Assembly (NCBI GenBank): GCA_948144175.1
Contig: CANXME010002053.1
Location: 124,001 to 188,000 of the forward strand
DNA length: 64,000 bases
Direction: 5' to 3'
Source: Closterium sp. NIES-65
Taxonomy: Eukaryota > Streptophyta > Zygnematophyceae > Desmidiales > Closteriaceae
The notes under the pieces were generated by a model that was not told where the DNA came from, made no database searches, and was given only the letters and a program-made list of their open reading frames with translations. Below are positions 1 to 10,500 of this stretch, in pieces (the first letter of the stretch is position 1; every line of letters starts with the position of its first letter). The position numbers were made by a program, and so were the translations under genes.

Positions 1-3000
1 ACCATGCACCATGCACCATGCCCCATGCACCATGCACCATGCCCTATGCACCATTCACCATGCACCATGCCCTACGCACCATGCACCATGCCCCATGCAC
101 CATGCCCCATGCACCATGCACCACGCACCATGCCCTATGCACCATGCACCATGCACCATGCCCCATGCACCATGCACCATGCACCATGCACCATGCACCA
201 TGCCCTATGCACCATGCACCATGCACCATGCCCCATGCACCATGCACCATGCACCATGCCCTATGCACCATTCACCATGCACCATGCCCTACGCACCATG
301 CACCATGCACCATGCCCCATGCACCATGCCCCATGCACCATGCCCCATTCACCATGCCCCATGCACCATGCCCCATGCACCATGCACCATGCACCATGCC
401 CTATGCACCATGCACCATGCCCCATGCACCATGCACCATGCCCTATGCACCATGCACCATGCACCATGCACCATGCCCTATGCACCATGCACCATGCACC
501 ATGCCCTATGCACCATGCACCATGCACCATGCACTATGCACCATGCACCATGCCCCATGCACCATGCACTATGCACCATGCACCATTCACCATGCACCAT
601 GCCCTATGCACCATGCACCATGCACCATGCACCATGCCCTATGCACCATGCACCATGCCTCTGCACCATGCACCATGCACCATGCCCTATGCACCATGCA
701 CCATGCACCATGCCCCATGCACCATGCACCATGCCCTATGCACCATTCACCATGCACCATGCCCTACGCACCATGCACCATGCCCCATGCACCATGCCCC
801 ATGCACCATGCCCCATGCACCATGCCCCATGCACCATGCACCACGCACCATGCCCTATGCACCATGCACCATGCACCATGCCCCATGCACCATGCACCAT
901 GCACCATGCCCTATGCACCATGCACCATGCACCATGCACCATGCCCCATGCACCATGCACCATGCCCTATGCACCATTCACCATGCACCATGCCCTACGC
1001 ACCATGCACCATGCACCATGCCCCATGCACCATGCCCCATGCACCATGCCCCATGCACCATGAACCATGCACCATGCACCATGCACCATGCACCATGCAC
1101 CATGCCCTATGCACCATGCACCATGCCCCATGCACCATGCACCATGCACCATGCACCATGCCCTATGCACCATGCACCATGCACCATGCACCATGCCCTA
1201 TGCACCATGCACCATGCACCATGCCCTATGCACCATGCACCATGCACCATGCACTATGCACCATGCATGCACCATGCACCATGCCCTATGCACCATGCAC
1301 CATGCACCATGCACCATGCCCCATGCACCATGCCCCATGCCCCATGCCCCATGCACCATGCACCATACAGCACCATGCACCATGCACCATGCCCTATGAT
1401 TATGCACCATGCACCATGCACCATGCCCTATGCACCATGCACCATGCACCATGCCCCATGCACCATGCACCATGCCCTATGCACCATGCACCATGCACCA
1501 TGCACCATGCCCCATGCACCATGCACCATGCACCATGCCCTATGCACCATGCACCATGCACCATGCCCCATGCACCATGCACCATGCACCATGCACCATG
1601 CACCATGCCCTATGCACCATGCACCATGCACCATGCCCCATGCACCATGCACCATGCCCTATGCACCATGCACCATGCACCATGCACCATGCCCCATGCA
1701 CCATGCACCATGCACCATGCCCTATGCACCATTCACCATGCACCATGCCCTATGCACCATGCACCATGCACCATGCCCCATGCACCATGCCCCATGCACC
1801 ATGCCCCATGCACCATGCACCATGCCCCATGCACCATGCACCATGCACCATGCCCTATGCACCATGCACCATGCCCCATGCACCATGCACCATGCACCAT
1901 GCACCATGCCCTATGCACCATGCACCATGCACCATGCACCATGCACCATGCACCATGCACCATGCACCATGCACCATGCACTATGCACCATGCATGCACC
2001 ACGCACCATGCCCTATGCACCATGCACCATGCACCATGCCCCATGCACCATGCCCCATGCCCCATGCCCCATGCACCATGCACCATACAGCACCATGCAC
2101 CATGCCCTATGCACCATTCACCATGCACCATGCCCTACGCACCATGCACCATGCCCCATGCACCATGCCCCATGCACCATGCACCACGCACCATGCCCTA
2201 TGCACCATGCACCACGCACCATGCCCCATGCACCATGCACCATGCACCATGCACCATGCACCATGCCCTATGCACCATGCACCATGCACCATGCCCCATG
2301 CACCATGCACCATGCACCATGCCCTATGCACCATTCACCATGCACCATGCCCTACGCACCATGCACCATGCACCATGCCCCATGCACCATGCCCCATGCA
2401 CCATGCCCCATGCACCATGCCCCATGCACCATGCCCCATGCACCATGCACCATGCACCATGCCCTATGCACCATGCACCATGCCCCATGCACCATGCACC
2501 ATGCCCTATGCACCATGCACCATGCACCATGCACCATGCCCTATGCACCATGCACCATGCACCATGCCCTATGCACCATGCACCATGCACCATGCACTAT
2601 GCACCATGCACCATGCCCCATGCACCATGCACTATGCACCATGCACCATGCACCATGCACCATGCACCATGCCCTATGCACCATGCACCATGCACCATGC
2701 CCTATGCACCATGCACCATGCCTCTGCACCATGCACCATGCACCATGCCCTATGCACCATGCACCATGCACCATGCCCCATGCACCATGCACCATGCACC
2801 ATGCCCCATGCCCTATGCACCATGCACCATGCACCATGCACCATGCCCTATGCACCATGCACCATGCATGCACCATGCACCATGCCCTATGCACCATGCA
2901 CCATGCCCCATGCACCATGCACCATGCACCATGCACCATGCCCTATGCACCATGCACCATGCACCATGCCCTATGCACCATCCACCATGCACCATGCACC

Positions 3001-4200
3001 ATGCCCTATGCACCATGCACCATGCACCATGCACCATGCCCCATGCCCGATGCACCATGCACTATGCACCATGCCCTATGCACCATGCACCATGCACCAT
3101 GCACCATGCACCATGCACCATGCCCCATGCACCATGCACCATGCCCCATGCACCATGCACCATGCACCATGCCCTATGCACCATGCACCATGCACCATGC
3201 ACCATGCCCTATGCACCATGCACCATGCCTCTGCACCATGCACCATGCACCATGCCCTATGCACCATGCACCATGCACCATGCCCCATGCACCATGCACC
3301 ATGCACCATGCCCCATGCCCTATGCACCATGCACCATGCACCATGCACCATGCCCTATGCACCATGCACCATGCATGCACCATGCACCATGCCCTATGCA
3401 CCATGCACCATGCCCCATGCACCATGCACCATGCACCATGCACCATGCCCTATGCACCATGCACCATGCACCATGCACCATGCCCTATGCACCATCCACC
3501 ATGCACCATGCACCATGCCCTATGCACCATGCACCATGCACCATGCCCCATGCCCGATGCACCATGCACTATGCACCATGCCCTATGCACCATGCACCAT
3601 GCACCATGCACCATGCACCATGCCCCATGCACCATGCACCATGCCCCATGCACCATGCACCATGCACCATGCCCTTTGCACCATGCACCATGCACCATGC
3701 ACCATGCCCTATGCACCATGCACCATGCCTCTGCACCATGCACCATGCACCATGCCCTATGCACCATGCACCATGCACCATGCCCCATGCACCATGCACC
3801 ATGCACCATGCCCCATGCCCTATGCACCATGCACCATGCACCATGCACCATGCCCTATGCACCATGCACCATGCATGCACCATGCACCATGCCCTATGCA
3901 CCATGCACCATGCCCCATGCACCATGCACCATGCACCATGCACCATGCCCTATGCACCATGCACCATGCACCATGCACCATGCCCTATGCACCATTGACC
4001 ATGCACCATGCACCATGCCCTATGCACCATGCACCATGCACCATGCACCATGCCCCATGCCCGATGCACCATGCACTATGCACCATGCCCTATGCACCAT
4101 GCACCATGCACCATGCACCATGCACCATGCACCATGCCCCATGCACCATGCACCATGCCCCATGCACCATGCACCATGCATCATGCCCCATGCACCATGG
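1..4200. repeat. 7-bp minisatellite, about 600 copies
   Basis: The whole stretch is built from 7-base units of the type CACCATG, CCCCATG and CCCTATG, with rare variants (CCCTACG, ATTCACC) and occasional 4-base slips (ATGCATGC). Higher-order blocks of several hundred bases recur, for example the tract near 2700-3100 and again near 3210-3600 and 3715-4080, which points to later segmental duplication. It is open in several frames only because 7 bp with no stop word makes endless His/Ala/Pro/Cys/Thr/Met peptides. It lies where the next intron of the GH127 gene should be, so I read it as intronic and non-coding. The left edge is outside the window. Confidence 0.97.
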
Positions 4201-4235
4201 TGAGCGCACTCATATTGCCCTATGGCCCCTCTCTC

Positions 4236-4492
4236 AGGGCGTATCCCTGGGTGGTGGCAGGACCACTGTAGATGGCAGAGTTGGTGGCATGCGGGAAAAC
4301 CGCATGCCACCAACATTTTTACCGAGGCGCGCGCGACTCGTATTTGGTGGCATTGAAGTGACATTTTTGTGACATTGCCCAATCACGCACCTGTATTCGC
4401 GCGCCAAATTTCCTGACACCAACCTGGCGTTTTATGTGTTCGTGGCAGGCTGCCATCTACAGTGGCCCTGCCACCACCCAGGGATACGCCCT
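4236..4492. mobile_element. Foldback MITE with 43-bp inverted ends
   Basis: Bases 4236-4278 and the reverse complement of 4450-4492 match at 42 of 43 positions, beginning AGGGCGTATCCCTGGGTGG. Inside, 4280-4294 and 4300-4314 form a perfect 15-bp hairpin with a 5-base loop. There is no coding capacity. It sits among copies of a short tract (catatgacccctctctc) that follows the 5' splice site of GH127 exon 9, so the target-site duplication cannot be told from the surrounding repeat. The superfamily is not clear from the ends. Confidence 0.85.
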
Positions 4493-4533
4493 CATATGAC
4501 CCCTCTCTCATATGACCCCTCTCTCACACTCAC

Positions 4534-7500
4534 CCGGCTGTGTGCCGCGCTGAATGCCCATGACCCCATTCATCATGGCGCGCTCATAGTAGTCCATGAA
4601 GCGCACTGAGCGCGTCCAGCGGAAAGCATTGCGCGCCATCTATGAGTGGGTTCATGGTAAAGGGGGGAGAGGGATAGGGAGAAAAGAGGGCGGGTGCACA
4701 AGGCTGGGCTAGGTGATAGCTCCTGCGCCAGTAGGGTATCATCAAGCACACAGCATTGACCTGCGTTGACCCACATTGACCTGCGTTGACCCACATTGAC
4801 CTGCGTTGACCCACATTGACCTGCGTTGACCCACATTGACCTGCGTTGACTCACCTTGAGCATGATGTACGTGGTGCACGATTCCTGGTCCTCCTGTGCC
4901 AGTGCTTATGGCATGACCTAACCGCACACCACTCACCTGCATTGACCTGCGTTGACCAGATTGACTTGCCTTCAGCATGTTGTAAGTGGTGCAGGACTCC
5001 TGGTCCTCCTGTGCCAGTATATGCCCACTCCGATGCGGCTCCTGCCTGCCCGTGACAGATGAAGAAGAAGAAAGAAAGACAGAATGCCACAGGTGGGAAA
5101 TCGTGGCACCCACAAGATTCATGTGCTTATCACAAATCATCAAACCCCACCAGACCCCAGCATGACCACACCCAACCGGAGTGAACCACAGCAGACCCCA
5201 GCAAACGGCACTCACCAGAACTCGAAGGCGGAGGTGCCTCCAGAGGTGAAGCAGTGCGAGGTGTTGACAATACAGCAGTTTCGAGACATCTCAAAACCTG
5301 GTTATCATGTCACCACAGCGCACCCCAGCAAACGGCGCACCCCAGCAAAGAGGTGACTTTTGAGTCGACTCAAAAGTCAAAAGTCACCTCTTTTGAGTCG
5401 ACTCAAAAGTCAAAAGTCACCTCTTTTGAGTCGACTCAAAAGTCAAAAGTCACCTCTTTTGAGTCAACTCAAAAGTCAAAAGTCACCTCTTTGAGTCGAC
5501 TCAAAAGTCAAAAGTCACCTCTTTTGAGTCAACTCAAAAGTCAAAAGTCACCTCTTTTGAGTCGACTCAAAAACCACAGCGCACCCCAGCAAACGGCAAC
5601 ACTGACCGGAAACTCCAAGGTAGAGGTGCCTCCAGAGGTGAAGGAGTGTGAGGTGTTGACGAGAGTAAAAAAGTGGTGGGAGAGGTCACCAGGCCCCACC
5701 AGATGTGATCCACTACACCACATCACACCTCACCAGACCACAGTAAGCCATACCAGATCTCACACTAGATCACAGCAGCAGATGGCACTGACCAGAACTC
5801 GAAGGCAGAGGTGCCTCCAGAGGTGAAGGAGTGCGAGGTGTTGACGAGGGAGAGGAAGTGGTGTGAGAGGTGCTGGCGGGGGGGGAGTTGAGGGGAGGGG
5901 ATTGGGGGAGTGGTGAGGGAGGTTGAGGCGCCTTAGAAGTTGCCTCCAGAGGTGAAGGAGTGCGAGGTGTTGACGAGGGACTCTGGGAGTGCTGTACATG
6001 CCCATTTCATAAACACGTAAGCTTGTTTTTGAGTCGACTTTTTTTTAGTCGACTCAAAAACAGACTCCGGGAGTGCTGTACATGCCCATTTCATAAACAT
6101 GTAAGCTGTTAAACCAATCGATACCCGATGTTAACTGCTCACAATGATCTATGCTTATTAGAAACTGTTGAATCCGATTCATAAATACCCAATACCCCGT
6201 ATAAGCTGCTACAACAGGTTCATACCCGGTATAAGCTGCTACAATAGGTTCGTACCCAGTATAAGCTGCTACAATAGGTTCATACCCAGTATAAGCTGCT
6301 ACAACAGGTTCATACCCGGTATAAGCTGCTACAATAGGTTCATACCCGGTATAAGAAGCTACAACAGGTTCATACCCGGTATTAGCTGCTACAATAGGTT
6401 CATATCTGGTATAAGCTGCTACAACAGGTTCATACCCGGTATAAGCTGTCTCCAGTGGCCTCATAGCGCATCTGAGCGCCGATGGCGATGGGGATGTGCG
6501 TGTTGGCGTGCAGCCTCCCCTCTCTCTCCCACCCTGCCTCCCTCCCTCCCTCCATACCCGGTAAAGGCTATCCCCAGTGGCCTCGTAGCGCATCTGAGCG
6601 CCGATGGCGATGGGGATGTGCGTGTTGGCGTGCAGCCTCCCCTCTCTCTCCCATCCTCCCTCCCTCCCTCCCTCCATACCCGGTAAAGGCTATCCCCAGT
6701 GGCCTCGTAGCGCATCTGAGCGCCGATGGCGATGGGGATGTCCGTGTTGGCGTGCAGCCTCCCCTCTCTCTCCCACCCTCCCTCCCTCCCTCCCTCCATA
6801 CCCGGTAAAGGCTATCCCCAGTGGCCTCATAGCGCATCTGAGCGCCGATGGCGATGGGGATGTGCGTGTTGGCGTGCAGCCCCGGCAGGTCGTCCGCGCC
6901 CACCGCTAGTGGACCCAAGAAGCACGGCTTGTCGAATAGATGGGCCAGCTCCAAGTGGTGGGGGTCTCTCTTGTGGGTTGTGGGAAGGGCAGGAAGGGGT
7001 TGAGAGTGGCGTGAAGGGGGCTGGTTGCCGTGCAGCCCTGGCAGGTCGTCCGCCCCCACCGCCAAGGGGCCCAGGAAGCACGGCAGAGTCGAGATGCGCC
7101 AACTCTAGGTGGTTGGGGTCTTTCTGGGGGGGTTGTGGGAAGTGCGGGAAGAGGAGGGACGTGCAAGAGGAGGGATGTGCAAGAGGAGGGACGTGCAAGA
7201 GGAGGGACGTGCAAGAGGAGGGACGTGCAAGAGGAGGGGAGTGCAAGAGGAGGGGAGTGCAAGAGGAGGGGAGTGCAAGAGGAGGGGAGTGCAAGAGGAG
7301 GGGAGTGCAAGAGGAGGGGAGTGCAAGAGGAGGGGAGTGCAAGAGGAGGGGAGTGCAAGAGGAGGGGAGTGCAAGAGGAGGGGAGTGCAAGAGGAGGGGA
7401 GTGCAAGAGGAGGGGAGTGCAAGAGGAGGGGAGTGCAAGAGGAGGGGAGTGCAAGAGGAGGGGAGTGCAAGAGGAGGGGAGTGCAAGAGGAGGGACGTGC

Positions 7501-10500
7501 AAGAGGAGGGGAGTGCAAGAGGAGGGAGTGCAAGAGGAGGGGAGTGCAAGAGGAGGGGAGTGCAAGAGGAGGGGAGTGCAAGAGGAGGGGAGTGCAAGAG
7601 GAGCGGAGTGCAAGAGGAGGGGAGTGCAAGAGGAGGGGAGTGCAAGAGGAGGGGAGTGCAAGAGGAGGGGAGTGCAAGAGGAGGGGAGTGCAAGAGGAGG
7701 GGAGTGCAAGAGGAGGGGAGTGCAAGAGGAGGGGAGTGCAAGAGGAGGGGAGTGCAAGAGGAGGGGAGTGCAAGAGGAGGGGAGTGCAAGAGGAGGGGAG
7801 TGCAAGAGGAGGGGAGTGCAAGAGGAGGGGAGTGCAAGAGGAGGGGAGTGCAAGAGGAGGGGAGTGCAAGAGGAGGGGAGTGCAAGAGGAGGGGAGTGCA
7901 AGAGGAGGGGAGTGCAAGAGGAGGGGAGTGCAAGAGGAGGGGAGTGCAAGAGGAGGGGAGTGCAAGAGGAGGGGAGTGCAAGAGGAGGGGAGTGCAAGAG
8001 GAGGGGAGTGCAAGAGGAGGGGAGTGCAAGAGGAGGGGAGTGCAAGAGGAGGGGAGTGCAAGAGGAGGGGAGTGCAAGAGGAGGGGAGTGCAAGAGGAGG
8101 GGAGTGCAAGAGGAGGGGAGTGCAAGAGGAGGGGAGTGCAAGAGGAGGGGAGTGCAAGAGGAGGGGAGTGCAAGAGGAGGGGAGTGCAAGAGGAGGGGAG
8201 TGCAAGAGGAGGGGAGTGCAAGAGGAGGGGAGTGCAAGAGGAGGGGAGTGCAAGAGGAGGGGAGTGCAAGAGGAGGGGAGTGCAAGAGGAGGGGAGTGCA
8301 AGAGGAGGGGAGTGCAAGAGGAGGGGAGTGCAAGAGGAGGGGAGTGCAAGAGGAGGGGAGTGCAAGAGGAGGGGAGTGCAAGAGGAGGGGAGTGCAAGAG
8401 GAGGGGAGTGCAAGAGGAGGGGAGTGCAAGAGGAGGGGAGTGCAAGAGGAGGGGAGTGCAAGAGGAGGGGAGTGCAAGAGGAGGGGAGTGCAAGAGGAGG
8501 GGAGTGCAAGAGGAGGGGAGTGCAAGAGGAGGGGAGTGCAAGAGGAGGGGAGTGCAAGAGGAGGGGAGTGCAAGAGGAGGGGAGTGCAGTGCAAGAGGAG
8601 GGGAGTGCAAGAGGAGGGGAGTGCAAGAGGAGGGGAGTGCAAGAGGAGGGGAGTGCAAGAGGAGGGGAGTGCAAGAGGAGGGGAGTGCAAGAGGAGGGGA
8701 GTGCAAGAGGAGGGGAGTGCAAGAGGAGGGGAGTGCAAGAGGAGGGGAGTGCAAGAGGAGGGGAGTGCAAGAGGAGGGGAGTGCAAGAGGAGGGGAGTGC
8801 AAGAGGAGGGGAGTGCAAGAGGAGGGGAGTGCAAGAGGAGGGGAGTGCAAGAGGAGGGGAGTGCAAGAGGAGGGGAGTGCAAGAGGAGGGGAGTGCAAGA
8901 GGAGGGGAGTGCAAGAGGAGGGGAGTGCAAGAGGAGGGGAGTGCAAGAGGAGGGAGTGCAAGAGGAGGGGAGTGCAAGAGGAGGGGAGTGCAAGAGGAGG
9001 GGAGTGCAAGAGGAGGGGAGTGCAAGAGGAGGGGAGTGCAAGAGGAGGGGAGTGCAAGAGGAGGGGAGTGCAAGAGGAGGGGAGTGCAAGAGGAGGGGAG
9101 TGCAAGAGGAGGGGAGTGCAAGAGGAGGGGAGTGCAAGAGGAGGGGAGTGCAAGAGGAGCGGAGTGCAAGAGGAGGGGAGTGCAAGAGGAGGGGAGTGCA
9201 AGAGGAGGGGAGTGCAAGAGGAGCGGAGTGCAAGAGGAGCGGAGTGCAAGACACTGCCAACAACGGACCCAAGACTGCTGTGAATGCAATCAGAGAGCGC
9301 ATAGAGTCCCCATCACTTACAGCCTATGGCGTGCCACGCACGCCATCACTTGCCACGCCACTGTGTGGAGCTCATTGGCTCGCATGCCAGCCATGAAGAC
9401 TAGGGTGAGCAGCAGTTAGGAAGATACTTGTAGCAAAAGAGAGACAGTGATACTCTCTGTGCGTTGTACCCTGACAGTGATACTCTCTGTGCGTTGTACC
9501 CTGACAGTGATACTCTCTGTGCGTTGTACCCTGACAGTGATACTCTCTGTGCGTTGTACCCTGACAGTGATACTCTCTGTGCGTTGTACCCTGACAGTGA
9601 TACTCTCTGTGCGTTGTACCCTGCTCAAAAGTTGTGTGCAGCTCATTGGCTCGCATGCAGTGAGCACGGCTTACTATCACACACAGCCGCTTTCAGTGCA
9701 CACAGTCACATACAGTCATCATCACTTATAGGCTCACGCAATGCTTACAGTGATGGCATATAGGCGGTACAGCAGGTCGTTCATGCCTCCAAACTCCTCG
9801 TTGAGCGACAGCCAATGGCGCGCCACCGTGTGGCGCTCGATGACTCGCTGCACGCGCCCCCGGAAGTACTCCACCATCCACGTCAGCATGCGCAGCGCCG
9901 CCCGGCTGCCGCCCAGCTGGTATTGGTCCAACAGGCCAGCCATGATCTGAGGGGGGAGAGCGGAGGAGAGACAAGGTGGGAGGGCGAAGTGGGAGAGAAG
10001 GGGTAAGCGGATCCATCCCATCCAGTGAGATGCCATCCGGATCCATCCCATCCAGTGAGATGCCATCCGGATCCATCCCATCCAGTGAGATGCCATCCGG
10101 ATCCATCCCATCCAGTGAGATGCCATCCGGATCCATCCCATCCAGTGAGATGCCATCCGGATCCATCCCATCCAGTGAGATGCCATCCGGATCCATCCCA
10201 TCCAGTGAGATGCCATCCGGATCCATCCCATCCAGTGAGATGCCATCCGGATCCATCCCATCCAGTGAGATGCCATCCGGATCCATCCCACACGTGAAAG
10301 AGGAGTGTTTTTGAGACGTCTCAAAAACACTCTTCTTTCACGTGGAGAAGAGGTGATCCCCATCCATCCCAAACCGTGGTGGTGTGATTTCGGATGTATC
10401 CCATCCCGGGTGGGGTGATCCGGATCCCATCACTGACAGTGGGTCAGCATGCGTTGGTGTTGGTTCGCTCCAAGCTCGTACAACAGCTGGGAGGACTTTT

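Noticed and set aside
1..4200. Telomeric repeat
   Set aside because: Although the unit is 7 bp, it is CACCATG-like and not TTTAGGG, and it is interspersed with variants.
4..4203. Very long open frames of His-His-Ala-Pro-Cys-Thr repeats (up to 1399 codons), and Val-His-Gly-Ala-Trp frames on the other strand
   Set aside because: They are by-products of a 7-bp repeat without stop words; all three frames are open at once and there is no unique sequence on either side that continues them.
6726..9419. Open frames of 700-900 codons on both strands over the 16-bp array
   Set aside because: Period of 16 bp keeps every frame open; the array lies in an intron of GH127 and the peptides have no complexity.
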